The notes under the pieces: model-generated
Told to the model about the DNA's origin: nothing
Seen by the model: only the letters and a program-made list of their open reading frames with translations
The model's database searches: none
Shown: positions 1 through 7,913 of the stretch, piece by piece
Position numbering within the stretch: position 1 is the first letter of the stretch
Layout: each line of letters begins with the position of its first letter
IMG/VR virus record: IMGVR_UViG_3300047508_000040
Coordinates: 1 to 42,398 of that record
DNA length: 42,398 bases
Source of the DNA: a virus
Reading direction: 5' to 3' (one strand)
Program-made: the position numbers and the translations under genes

Positions 1-810
1 GTCATCGAGTGCCAGTATTACGACAACCCGTGGTTGGAAGAGGCCATGCAGGTCGAGCGGCGCAAAATGAAGGCCGCCAACGACCCCAACTATGCCCACA
101 TCTGGCTAGGCGAGTGCCGATCGATCACCGGCAAGCTGTTCAAACGCGACAAGGTCAAAGGCTACCGCCCGCACGAGAAGCCGCAGGACTTGCGTGTGTA
201 CGCGGCCAGCGACTACGCAGTAAGCGTGGACGAGGGCGATTGGACCGAGCACGGCGCCGCCGGCCTCGATCCTGCCGGCAACCTGGTGTTCACCGACTGG
301 TGGAGCGGGCAGACCGATTCAGAGGTATGGATCAAGGCGATGATCGGCATGGCCGGTCGCCAAAAGCCGCTGCTGTGGTTCCGCGAAAAGGGCGTCATCC
401 TGCGTGGCGCGCAGGCCGGTATCGCCAAGCAGATGCGCCGCAACAAGACCTGGATTGCCTTTGAGGATCTGGCCAGCGCCGGCAATAAGGCCGACCGCGC
501 CATGTCCTTCAAGGCGATGTGGGATGCCGGCTGCGTGTACTTCCCGCAGGACAAGGACGGCAATTGGCTGCCGTGGGCAGAAGCGGTGATCAACCAGCTG
601 TGCAGCTTCACCGGCAAGGACGGTAAGACCGACGACAAGGTCGATGTGTGCAGCCTCCTGGCCCGCGGCCTTGAGGTGATGATGGACGCGACCGACACGA
701 CCCCAGCCGATGAGCCCGAGCCGCTTAAGGTAGGATCGCGCCGTCACGTCGAGTCGCTGTACGAAGACCCGGACGCGGCCCAACGACGCCGAGCCAGCCT
801 CTACCGCTAA
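1..810 (+). CDS. terL: Terminase large subunit, C-terminal part (continues from the window end)
   Basis: This is the second part of the DNA packaging motor gene that begins at 41732. The frame is open from base 1 and joins the window end through the 127-base overlap, giving a 449-residue protein. It holds the RNase H-like nuclease half that cuts concatemeric DNA at the capsid. The first acidic site is probably D251 (YAASDYAVSVDE), and a DDKVDVCSLLAR stretch near the end fits the last catalytic aspartate. The stop is 15 bases before the portal start, the usual terminase-portal order. The truncation at base 1 is an artefact of where the circle was cut. Confidence 0.93.
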   Translation, partial: VIECQYYDNPWLEEAMQVERRKMKAANDPNYAHIWLGECRSITGKLFKRDKVKGYRPHEKPQDLRVYAASDYAVSVDEGDWTEHGAAGLDPAGNLVFTDWWSGQTDSEVWIKAMIGMAGRQKPLLWFREKGVILRGAQAGIAKQMRRNKTWIAFEDLASAGNKADRAMSFKAMWDAGCVYFPQDKDGNWLPWAEAVINQLCSFTGKDGKTDDKVDVCSLLARGLEVMMDATDTTPADEPEPLKVGSRRHVESLYEDPDAAQRRRASLYR

Positions 811-825
811 AGGAAACCTGCCGCC

Positions 826-3441
826 ATGGCCCAGACCACGACCACCGACGACAACGGCGCGGATGCCTTCCAGGCTGGCGTCAATCAGGCAAGCTACAGC
901 CCCGACGATCCGCGCACGCAAGAGCAGCAGACGCAAGCTGCCGCTGACGTGTCCAAGTGGTTCAAGGACATCGGCCAGGCACGCAAATTCGATGAGCAGG
1001 CGCGCATCAACTACGCGCTTGACCGTCGCTACCTGCGCGGCGCACGCGGTATGTACGGTGTCGAGGTGCCGCTCGCGCCCAGCTACGTGGACACCCTGCA
1101 ATCGGTGATCTTCGCCAAGCAGCCGGCCGTGAACGTCGGGCCGTCGGAGATGACCCAGCCGCCGCCGCAGAAGAAAGTGCTGGCGATGGCCATTCAGGAC
1201 GTGACGGCGCAGAAACAGCAGGTACAGGCCAGCCAGCAGCAGGCCGCACAGGCTGGCATGCAGATCGCCCAGCACCTGGACCCGGCGCAGGTGGCCGCGC
1301 TCGCTGATGCGGGCCGCAAGAAGCTGATCGAGCAAGGTGCCGGCCAACCAGGGCAGCCCCCGTTGCCGCCGCCGCCCAACCCCAACGGCGACCCGGCCGC
1401 ACCTCCCGGACCGATCCAGTTGGCCGACAACGACCCGGACGTGCTGTCGCGCCTTCAGCAGCTCATGGCGCCCTACCAGCAGAAGCGCGACGACGCCAAG
1501 CAGTTCGCCGAGACGATGGAAATCGTCATCACCAAGCTGTGGCAGCAGGCCACGCTCAAGAAGGTCGGCGAGGCCGTCACTCGGTCGGCGCTATCGGTCG
1601 GTGTGGGCTGGTTCAAAATGTTCTGGCAGGAGCGCATGGGCCAGGATCCAGTGATCCAGCAGCAGCTTCACGATCTGCAGGAAAAGATGGCGCAGATCCA
1701 AGCGACGCAGCAGTGCATCACCGACCCTGATTACCAGGGCGACACCGACGAGGATGCCGAGAAGGCGTACCTGGAGCAGCAGATCGAAGGCCTGCAGGCC
1801 AATATCGACGTGATCGTGGCGCGCGGCTTGGTGTGCTACGTGGTCGAGCCCGAGGACATGCAGGTATCGATTGATGCGCCATCCATCACCGACTACAAGG
1901 ACGCGGCGTGGGTGGCTGAGCGCAGTTTCTTCAACGCCGAGCGCATCAAGGCCGACTTCCCGGACATCGCCGATCGATTGAAGTCGGCAACGCCTTACTA
2001 CGCCGTCAAGCCGCGCAACACCATCCAGCAGGACACCGGCAACGTGGCCGCACAGGGCACCGGCAACGGCTTTGCCTCCAACGGCTACGGCGGCACGGTG
2101 GAAGCGAGCGAGGCGGATCGCTACGTCAAGAACCAGAACAGCACCTCGCCGACGGACAACAGCGAGCCGTTTTACTGCGTGTGGGAGGCCTGGGACCGCA
2201 CCAGCTCCAACGTCATCACGCTGATCGAAGGCCTGAAGGATTACGCCAAGCCGCCCTATGTGCCGGCCATCGGCAGCACGCGCGGCAACCCCTATTTCCT
2301 CTTGGCCGTCGGCGTCATCAACGGCTCGCGCCATCCGCGTTCGCTGATCAGTCGCAGCGCGTCGCTGTTCGATGAGTACAACGCCGCGCGGACCAACTGG
2401 CGCACCGCTCGCCAGCGCGCCATCCCCAAGACTGGCTACGACAAGACCAACATGCAGGAGGCCGATGTCGATGCGCTGAGTAACGGCACCATCGGCGAAA
2501 TGATCGGCTTGACGCCCATCAAGGCAGGGACTCCCATCAAGGACATGCTGCAGCCCATCGCTTACAACCAGATCGACGCCGCGCTGTTCCAGACCGCGCC
2601 TATCGAGGCGGAGCTGGAAAAGATCTGGGGCGTGCAGCAGGCGCTGATGTCCTCCGTGCAGGTGGCCAAGACCGCCACCGAGGCCGAGATTCAGGAGTCA
2701 GGCACCAAGTCGCGCACCGGCTACATCGGCGACCTGATCGATGCGGTGTTCGATGACTGCGCCATCTACACCTCCGAAATCTCGATCCAAGCGCTCAAGC
2801 CCGAAGACGTGGAAGAGATGGCCGGGCCCTGGGCGCTGTGGCCGCAGGACATGCCGGCGCAGGAGATGCAGCAGCTGCTTACCGTCAACATCGACGCGGG
2901 CAGCTCCGGCAAGCCCAAGACCGCGCAGCAGCAGCAGGCCTGGGCGATGATCGCGCCCGTGCTGGCGCAGAACATCAAGGAAATTGGCTCACTGCGCGGC
3001 AGCTCCAATGACGAAGTGGCCGACTGCCTGGAACAGCTCGTGCAGGAGACGATTAACCGTGCGGGTGATCGCATCGACGCAAGCCAATTCCTGCCCGACC
3101 CGCCGCGCGTGCCGCCGCCGCCGCTTCCCGGTCCGCCGCCGCCGCCGCTGCAAAACAGCGCGCTCAACGGCGTGCAGGTGGCCGAGTTGCTGGCCACGTT
3201 GAACGAGGTTCGCGCGGGCGCGATGGCACCGCAGGCCGCCACCATCCTGATCACGCAGTCTTACCAGGCGTTTGACCCGGAACAGATCGCGCAGATGGTG
3301 CAGGCCTCGTTGCCCGTCGCTGGCCAGGTGCCTGCGCAATCGAAATTCGCCCCGCCGCCTGCGCCACCGATTCCACCGGGCAGCGGTAACATGCCCAACG
3401 CAAGTCCATCACCCACTGCCAGCGAGGGAACACTCCAATGA
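826..3441 (+). CDS. Portal protein (head-tail connector)
   Basis: This 871-residue protein is the likely dodecameric portal through which DNA enters the capsid. Evidence is its place directly after terL, its size, and the portal-like C-terminal third, with KTATEAEIQESGTKSRTGYI and a following helical segment. The start at 826 has AAAGGAAA eight bases upstream. It is longer than many podovirus portals (P22 has about 725 residues). The excess lies in Gln/Ala-rich helical stretches (about residues 100-165 and 215-330) and two polyproline stretches (about residues 175-200 and 760-785), which look like linkers. Its stop overlaps the next start as ATGA. Confidence 0.85.
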   Translation: MAQTTTTDDNGADAFQAGVNQASYSPDDPRTQEQQTQAAADVSKWFKDIGQARKFDEQARINYALDRRYLRGARGMYGVEVPLAPSYVDTLQSVIFAKQPAVNVGPSEMTQPPPQKKVLAMAIQDVTAQKQQVQASQQQAAQAGMQIAQHLDPAQVAALADAGRKKLIEQGAGQPGQPPLPPPPNPNGDPAAPPGPIQLADNDPDVLSRLQQLMAPYQQKRDDAKQFAETMEIVITKLWQQATLKKVGEAVTRSALSVGVGWFKMFWQERMGQDPVIQQQLHDLQEKMAQIQATQQCITDPDYQGDTDEDAEKAYLEQQIEGLQANIDVIVARGLVCYVVEPEDMQVSIDAPSITDYKDAAWVAERSFFNAERIKADFPDIADRLKSATPYYAVKPRNTIQQDTGNVAAQGTGNGFASNGYGGTVEASEADRYVKNQNSTSPTDNSEPFYCVWEAWDRTSSNVITLIEGLKDYAKPPYVPAIGSTRGNPYFLLAVGVINGSRHPRSLISRSASLFDEYNAARTNWRTARQRAIPKTGYDKTNMQEADVDALSNGTIGEMIGLTPIKAGTPIKDMLQPIAYNQIDAALFQTAPIEAELEKIWGVQQALMSSVQVAKTATEAEIQESGTKSRTGYIGDLIDAVFDDCAIYTSEISIQALKPEDVEEMAGPWALWPQDMPAQEMQQLLTVNIDAGSSGKPKTAQQQQAWAMIAPVLAQNIKEIGSLRGSSNDEVADCLEQLVQETINRAGDRIDASQFLPDPPRVPPPPLPGPPPPPLQNSALNGVQVAELLATLNEVRAGAMAPQAATILITQSYQAFDPEQIAQMVQASLPVAGQVPAQSKFAPPPAPPIPPGSGNMPNASPSPTASEGTLQ

Positions 3442-4640
3442 TCAAGCATCGCCGACGTTACTTCGAAGAAGCCAAAGACCCTGCCGATGGTGGCGCCGGT
3501 TCCGCGCCTGCACCGGAAGACGTGACCAATGCACCGGCACCAGCCGACGATGCCGGCGTTAGCCAGCCGCCTGCGCCGGCAGACGGTGAAAAGGGCAATG
3601 CCGAAGAGGACGCTATCGCCGGTTTCCTCAAGGGCGTGGAAGACGTTTCGCCGCACCTGAAGAGTGAGGAAGACAAGCCAGCCGATGCCAAGCCGGCGCC
3701 GAAGGACGAGAAGAAGGAACCCGCTGCGCCAGCTCCGGCACCTGCACCGGCCACGCCGGAGCGTGACAAGGATCTGGACGCCGAGGTCAAGACGCTGGGC
3801 CTCAAGGGCGCCGCGGAAAAACGCTTCCGCGACATGGCCGGCGAAATCAAGGCGAGCCGTCCCTACGTCGAATCGCTGAAAAAGGTCGGCATCGAAAGCC
3901 AGCAGGATCTGGACAACGTGCTGCAGGCTTCTGCCCGCGGCATGGAGTGGGAGCAGGCGATCGAGCGATCCACCGCGACCGGTGAACAGGTCGGCTCTGC
4001 CTTCACCGTGATTCGTGCCATGAACACGGGCGACCCGGTGCTGATGAACGCCGCCTATGATGCTCTGGTCGACCAGGTCACCGCGCTGGGCACGCGCCTT
4101 GGCCGTGAGCTTCCTGGCGGTTCGGTCGATCCGCTGGCCGCGCACAAGGATTTGCTCGAAGGCGTCGATAACCTCGAAATCACCCGCGAGCGTGCGCTGG
4201 AAATTGCCCGCTTTCGTGCCGCCGAGAAACTCACCAAAGACCAGCGCGACAACGCCAACCGCGCCAGCGAGACCAGCAAGCAGCAGGAAGAGGCCTACGC
4301 GGTGGCCGAGGCCGATGGCAAGAAGGCGCTGAACGAGTTCGACCAGGAATGCCGGGCCAACGATCCGCAGGCCGCGGTGAAGCTGCCCATCCTGGTGCAG
4401 ATGATCCAGAACGGCATGCTTAAGGATGTGCATCCGTCCAAATGGGCCGAGAAGACGGCGCGCGAGTACCTGAAGATCAAGGTGGCCGCAGCGCCAGCAC
4501 CTGCACCGCGCCGTGCGCCCGCCGTCGGCTCGCAGCCCATCCGTGGCGGTGCGGGACCGACCGCCACGCTGGACAACAACGACCAGTCTGGCGTCAACCC
4601 GTTCATGCGTGGCGTTGCAGCCGTTTCGGCTGACCGGTAA
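3438..4640 (+). CDS. Putative scaffolding protein
   Basis: This 400-residue protein lies between portal and capsid genes, where podoviruses encode the internal scaffold that shapes the procapsid and is later expelled. The first 120 residues are acidic and rich in Ala and Pro (probably disordered). The middle and end are charged and helical, with coiled-coil-like runs around residues 235-320, and the tail is again Ala/Pro-rich. There is no recognisable enzyme motif. The ATG overlaps the portal stop and is preceded by GAGGGA. The scaffold role is inferred from position and composition. A strong terminator follows at 4671. Confidence 0.6.
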   Translation: MIKHRRRYFEEAKDPADGGAGSAPAPEDVTNAPAPADDAGVSQPPAPADGEKGNAEEDAIAGFLKGVEDVSPHLKSEEDKPADAKPAPKDEKKEPAAPAPAPAPATPERDKDLDAEVKTLGLKGAAEKRFRDMAGEIKASRPYVESLKKVGIESQQDLDNVLQASARGMEWEQAIERSTATGEQVGSAFTVIRAMNTGDPVLMNAAYDALVDQVTALGTRLGRELPGGSVDPLAAHKDLLEGVDNLEITRERALEIARFRAAEKLTKDQRDNANRASETSKQQEEAYAVAEADGKKALNEFDQECRANDPQAAVKLPILVQMIQNGMLKDVHPSKWAEKTAREYLKIKVAAAPAPAPRRAPAVGSQPIRGGAGPTATLDNNDQSGVNPFMRGVAAVSADR

Positions 4641-4670
4641 GCTTCTCCACGGGGAACGGCGAAAGGCGAA

Positions 4671-4699
4671 GGCTCCGGCAGAAATGCCGGGGCCTTTTT
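4671..4699 (+). terminator. Rho-independent terminator after the scaffold gene
   Basis: GGCTCCGGCA (4671-4680) and TGCCGGGGCC (4685-4694) form a ten-pair stem with one G-T pair and a GAAA loop, followed by TTTTT. It separates the terminase-portal-scaffold group from the capsid group, so it probably limits transcripts into the next genes. Confidence 0.85.
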
Positions 4700-4715
4700 C
4701 TTTGCTACGATGCCC
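4700..4715 (+). promoter_or_regulatory. Possible promoter -10 region upstream of the Gp49-like gene
   Basis: TTTGCTACGATGCCCCGCC just after the terminator contains TACGAT (4706-4711), followed by a CCGC-rich start region. It resembles the better promoters at 5248 and 40742, but no convincing -35 box lies 16-18 bases upstream, where the terminator stem sits. Support is mainly the similarity of the three sites. Confidence 0.35.
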
Positions 4716-4753
4716 CGCCGCACCTTCGCGGCGCCCATGTAAGGCAAAGTCCC

Positions 4754-5251
4754 ATGAGCGAGAAAGAAATCGAGCAGGCCATCCAAGACAAAGGCCTCAA
4801 TGCTCCGCGCCTCACTCCGCCCGACATCGATGCGGCCATCGTCACCGAGTCGTTTACCACGCTACCGAGCGGCAAAGTGATGGTTTGCGAGCTCACCCTG
4901 CGCAATGGCTTCACCGCGCGCGGCGAGGCGGCCACGGTAAGCAAAGCCAACTTCAACGAGGAAATTGGCCAGAACATTTCACGCAATAACGCCCGCAACA
5001 AGGTGTGGGAACTGGAAGGCTACCTCCTGCAGGAGCGCCTACACCGTGACAGCGGGGGCACCTGGGTGGACCGCGTCAAGGCCGAATACAAGGAGCTTGC
5101 CGACCGATTCGCCAAGCTGGATGCGTTCCTTTCGCCGGACCAGAAGCCTGCCAACGTTCCCAAGATCCAGTGGGATCTGATGCTGATCCAGCACCAGTAC
5201 ATGCGCGGCTATCTGGACACCTTGGCCGAGCGTTTGAACACGTCCGCTTGA
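4754..5251 (+). CDS. Phage N4 Gp49 / Sf6 gene 66 family protein
   Basis: This 165-residue protein matches the pattern I know for the N4 Gp49/Sf6 gene 66 family (Phage_gp49_66). The N-terminal half has a KGLNAPRLTPPDIDAAI opening, then LTLRNGFTARGEA and FNEEIGQNISRNNARNKVWE, ending in a GYLLQERL helix. Its biochemical role is not known to me; the family occurs in many phages, often near structural genes. The C-terminal helices (about residues 95-165) are charged and lack known motifs. ATG 4754 has AAGG nine bases upstream. The stop codon lies inside the -35 box of the next promoter. Confidence 0.75.
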   Translation: MSEKEIEQAIQDKGLNAPRLTPPDIDAAIVTESFTTLPSGKVMVCELTLRNGFTARGEAATVSKANFNEEIGQNISRNNARNKVWELEGYLLQERLHRDSGGTWVDRVKAEYKELADRFAKLDAFLSPDQKPANVPKIQWDLMLIQHQYMRGYLDTLAERLNTSA

Positions 5252-5278
5252 CGTACCCCGGTGGCGTGGGGCTATGCT
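5248..5278 (+). promoter_or_regulatory. Putative promoter for the major capsid gene
   Basis: TTGACG (5248-5253) and TATGCT (5273-5278) lie 19 bases apart, followed by CCGCGCCACC. The same arrangement recurs at 40742. The box overlaps the stop of the preceding gene and would give a leader of about 150 bases before the capsid gene, a sensible place for extra transcription of the most abundant virion protein. The spacer is slightly long. Confidence 0.5.
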
Positions 5279-5431
5279 CCGCGCCACCAGCAGACCGAAA
5301 GTCTGCACCGCGTCGCAGTAAGCCGGGGTCGCAGCCGGTAGCACAGGATGAGGCGTCGTGCCCCTCGAACGCGGAGAGTCGAACAGCCCCTATCGGGCTT
5401 TCCCTTTCCACCGATTCGAGGAATCACGCAG
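5279..5431 (+). promoter_or_regulatory. Structured leader of the capsid gene with two hairpins
   Basis: This non-coding leader holds a perfect hairpin GCAGAC-CGAAA-GTCTGC (5290-5306) and a second stem AGCCC-CTATC-GGGCT (5385-5399) followed by a pyrimidine run. The second is too short to be a confident terminator. The capsid ribosome site GAGGA is at 5418-5422. The hairpins may stabilise the message, which is an inference. Confidence 0.4.
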
Positions 5432-6484
5432 ATGCCCATCAATCAGGCACAGCTCATCAATGGCGCCAACTACCAGCTCGAAAGCTGGGTGAAGAACGAT
5501 CCCGTCGACAACGTCGACAAGAAGCGCCCGCTGCTTCAGTGGCTGATCCAGAATTCCAAGCCGGCCGTGTATTCCAACGGCATCTTGAACGAGAAGGTGC
5601 GTATCTCGCACGACTCGAACTACCAGAACTACACGGGCGACCAGCAGGTCACCTACAACCGCCGCGACAGCGTGCGCAAGGCGCCGTACCAGCATTACGA
5701 AGCGCATGACGGCTTCTCGCTGAACGAGACCGACCTGGCCAACAACGGCATCGTGATGACCAAGGACACCGAGTCGGTTCCCACGGAAGCCGAAGCCACG
5801 CAGGTGGTGAACATCCTCAAGGAAAACTACGACATCCTGAAGCTGGGCTTTCAGGAGAACATCGACATCGAGTTCCACCTCGACGGCAGCGCCAACCCGC
5901 TGAGCGTCCCGGGTCTCGATGCGCTGGTCTCCACCACGCCGGCAACGGGCGTGATCGGTGGCCTCGATGCGTCGGTTTACACCTTCTGGCGCAATACGGC
6001 GATCCTTGCCATCAACTCCACCACGGCCGGCCTGCTCGTCAGCCAGATGGAAACCGCCTACCGTGCCTGCACGACCTACGGCGGCATGGAGCCCGATTAC
6101 ATCGTCTGCGGCTCGGCCTTCTACGATGCCTACCGCACCAACGCCAACCTGACCCAGAACCGTCAGGTGATCGTGACCGGTAAGGACGCGCCAAGCGCCG
6201 ATGGCGGCACCGACAACGTGTACTTCAAGGGCAAGCTGGTGGTGTGGGACCCGACCTTCGACGCGCTGGACGCGATCCTGGGCGTGATCACCTACCCGTG
6301 GGCCAAGCGCTGCTACTTCCTGCAGAGCAAGTCGATCAAGCTGCGCCAGTTCAAGGGCCGCTGGATGATCATGCGCAACCCCTCGCCGATGTACGACCGT
6401 TATGTCCACTATTGGGGTCTAACGGCCGACTACGGCATCACCTGCAACCAGCGCAACACGATGGCCGTGCTGAGCATCCTGTGA
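5432..6484 (+). CDS. Major capsid protein
   Basis: This 350-residue protein is the likely HK97-fold coat protein. Support is its position after portal and scaffold, its size, and a coat-like sequence: an early region with NYQNYTGDQQVTYNRRD, a long helix near residues 120-145 (VNILKENYDILKLGFQENID), and a C-terminal part ending in GLTADYGITCNQRNTMAVL. I chose ATG 5432, with GAGGA nine bases upstream, over an in-frame upstream start at 5348, which would add residues with a non-capsid Arg-rich composition. The gene has its own promoter candidate. Its TGA overlaps the next ATG. Confidence 0.85.
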   Translation: MPINQAQLINGANYQLESWVKNDPVDNVDKKRPLLQWLIQNSKPAVYSNGILNEKVRISHDSNYQNYTGDQQVTYNRRDSVRKAPYQHYEAHDGFSLNETDLANNGIVMTKDTESVPTEAEATQVVNILKENYDILKLGFQENIDIEFHLDGSANPLSVPGLDALVSTTPATGVIGGLDASVYTFWRNTAILAINSTTAGLLVSQMETAYRACTTYGGMEPDYIVCGSAFYDAYRTNANLTQNRQVIVTGKDAPSADGGTDNVYFKGKLVVWDPTFDALDAILGVITYPWAKRCYFLQSKSIKLRQFKGRWMIMRNPSPMYDRYVHYWGLTADYGITCNQRNTMAVLSIL

Positions 6485-6846
6485 TGGGAAAGAAACTCAA
6501 CATTTCGTCCAACGTTGTTACGGATGGCGTTTTCACCAATTTGCTCAACGGCGCCATTGCGTCACTTGCTGGCCCTATTGGGTTCACCCTTGAACAGCCA
6601 CGGATCATCGTGACTCACATTCAGGTGATCAATACGGCAAGCACGTTGGGCGCTGGATTCGCCATTTATAAGGGCGCTTCAGGTGGCCATGCAGTGGGTA
6701 CGGAAGTCGCCTACGGATCCGCCAATGCGAGTTCGTCAGTGGAAATTGACACTGACATCGTGTTGGATGCCGAAGATTTCCTTACCGGCCGTTGCATCGG
6801 TCCTGGGTCGCTGACGATCAACATTTCGGCAGAGATTGAGTTCTGA
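6484..6846 (+). CDS. Small head-associated protein, possible decoration protein
   Basis: This 120-residue protein starts on the last base of the capsid stop (TGATG). It is predicted mostly beta, rich in Ile, Thr, Ser and Gly, with no Cys pairs or enzyme motif. Translational coupling to the coat gene suggests high-level production and a role on the capsid, such as cement or decoration; this is inference from position only. G+C is somewhat below the neighbours (66 of 120 bases in 6541-6660), a hint of separate acquisition. Confidence 0.6.
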   Translation: MGKKLNISSNVVTDGVFTNLLNGAIASLAGPIGFTLEQPRIIVTHIQVINTASTLGAGFAIYKGASGGHAVGTEVAYGSANASSSVEIDTDIVLDAEDFLTGRCIGPGSLTINISAEIEF

Positions 6847-6854
6847 TAAGGGCG

Positions 6855-6887
6855 GAGCCGCATCGGCAACGGTGCGGTTCCTCTTTT
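6855..6887 (+). terminator. Weak terminator-like hairpin
   Basis: GAGCCGCA (6855-6862) pairs with TGCGGTTC (6873-6880) with one G-T pair and a ten-base loop, followed by CTCTTTT. It lies between the decoration-like gene and the next small gene. The interrupted T run makes it a partial terminator at best. Confidence 0.4.
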
Positions 6888-6913
6888 CCCGCACGATTTG
6901 AGGACTTGCCACT

Positions 6914-7258
6914 ATGTCTACGATGCTTCTTCAGCTCATGAGCGCCGTCTCGCTCACCGCACTGGCCAAGGGTCCGGCCACGCTGCTCAACGTCACCCCG
7001 TTCGAAGGCGGTCGCAAGCGCAACGCCCTGCTCGACATGGACGCCGCGCCGGCCGGTGGTGGCGTGATCACCATCGAAGGCTCCACCAACGACATCCACA
7101 CGCCCCCGGGCGCCTCCGATGCCAGCTGGGCCACCGTCGTGGTGCTGAACGCCGCCTCACCGCTGGAACAGGAAATCCTGCTCCCGCAGTGGATTCGCTA
7201 CAACATCACCACCGTGGGCACCGGCACCGCCAACGTCCGCTTGAACGGCGTGCAGTAA
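6914..7258 (+). CDS. Hypothetical small virion-region protein
   Basis: This 114-residue protein is unrecognised. It begins with a hydrophobic stretch (MSTMLLQLMSAVSLTALAKG), then a beta-rich region with Gly-Gly turns and a WIRYNITTVGTGTANVRL ending typical of small phage shell or tail proteins. GAGGA lies 10 bases before ATG 6914. Its place between capsid and adaptor genes suggests a head component or head-tail joining role, but nothing in the sequence decides this. Confidence 0.65.
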   Translation: MSTMLLQLMSAVSLTALAKGPATLLNVTPFEGGRKRNALLDMDAAPAGGGVITIEGSTNDIHTPPGASDASWATVVVLNAASPLEQEILLPQWIRYNITTVGTGTANVRLNGVQ

Positions 7259-7266
7259 GATCGCAG

Positions 7267-7294
7267 GCGAAGCCGGGGCCGTTCCCCGGCTCGC
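7267..7294 (+). other. Strong intergenic hairpin without a T tract
   Basis: AGCCGGGG (7271-7278) pairs with CCCCGGCT (7284-7291) around a CCGTT loop, and the stem extends by four pairs (GGCG with CGCC) past a bulged A. It lacks a T run, so it is more likely an RNA processing or stability element than a terminator. It sits just ahead of the ribosome site of the gene at 7311. Confidence 0.5.
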
Positions 7295-7310
7295 CGACGA
7301 GGATTCACTC

Positions 7311-7820
7311 ATGCCGACCAAAAAGAGCGACGCCACCGTGACCGATAAAGACCTCCCGGAAGACAGCGAGCAGGAAGAGAACGTAGGCTTTCAGCCGCGT
7401 GCTGCCGAGTTCCAGCGCTCCGAAACCAAGGTGATGGTGCTCACGGTGCTGATCGACCGCGACGCTGCGACCAAGATCCCCACCACCATCTACGAATGGG
7501 AGTGGCCGATCCTCGAAGAGATTCATGGCGAGGGTCAGGTGATCGAAATCGATGCGCGCCCCAGCGTCACCACCATGACCGCGGGCGAGGCGTATCAGCA
7601 GCTGCTGACCAAGTACAAGCACAAGGAAGCCCACGCGACGATCAAGGGTCTGTGGCGTAACGCCGCCGCCTTGGGTCGCAAGACGGGCCTTCCGATGAAC
7701 GACACCGACAACACCCGTGGCGGCAGTGCACCGCCTGCCATCGACTTCAGCGGCGATGCCAACCAGTCGCTGCTGGGCAATTCCACGATTGTTGAGCCGG
7801 CGACGACCCGGCGTCTGTAA
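7311..7820 (+). CDS. Hypothetical protein between capsid and tail genes
   Basis: This 169-residue protein is unrecognised. Residues 1-35 are acidic and probably disordered. Residues 40-120 look folded, with IYEWEWPILEEIHGEGQVIE and an AGEAYQQLLTKYKH helix. The C-terminal 40 residues are polar and low in structure. GAGGA is eight bases before ATG 7311. It is the last gene before a strong terminator, closing the head gene block. A tail-chaperone or head-joining role is possible but not shown. Confidence 0.6.
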   Translation: MPTKKSDATVTDKDLPEDSEQEENVGFQPRAAEFQRSETKVMVLTVLIDRDAATKIPTTIYEWEWPILEEIHGEGQVIEIDARPSVTTMTAGEAYQQLLTKYKHKEAHATIKGLWRNAAALGRKTGLPMNDTDNTRGGSAPPAIDFSGDANQSLLGNSTIVEPATTRRL

Positions 7821-7859
7821 CCGGATCGCGCAAAACCGCTGGCAGTGGTGAGCCGATAG

Positions 7860-7891
7860 CGGCCCGGCTGTAATGGCCGGGCCGTTTTTTT
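7860..7891 (+). terminator. Strong rho-independent terminator before the tail genes
   Basis: CGGCCCGGC (7860-7868) pairs perfectly with GCCGGGCCG (7876-7884) around a TGTAATG loop and is followed by seven T. The next gene starts only 22 bases further on, and no promoter is seen in between. Tail genes must therefore be reached by read-through, antitermination or a promoter further upstream. Confidence 0.9.
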
Positions 7892-7913
7892 ATGCAGCAA
7901 AGGGGAACGCCGG

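Noticed and set aside
319-1347. Long minus-strand ORF opposite terL and portal
   Set aside because: Arg/Leu/Gly-rich mirror of a high-G+C gene on the other strand; no family likeness, and the plus-strand genes are certain.
3261-4433. 390-codon minus-strand ORF opposite the scaffold gene
   Set aside because: Composition typical of antisense frames in G+C-rich coding DNA; it crosses the portal-scaffold junction and lacks a ribosome site.
5385-5410. Terminator before the capsid gene
   Set aside because: Stem of only five pairs and a mixed pyrimidine run without a T tract; kept only as a leader hairpin.
5390-6409. 339-codon minus-strand ORF opposite the capsid gene
   Set aside because: Antisense shadow of the coat gene, with no domain signal.
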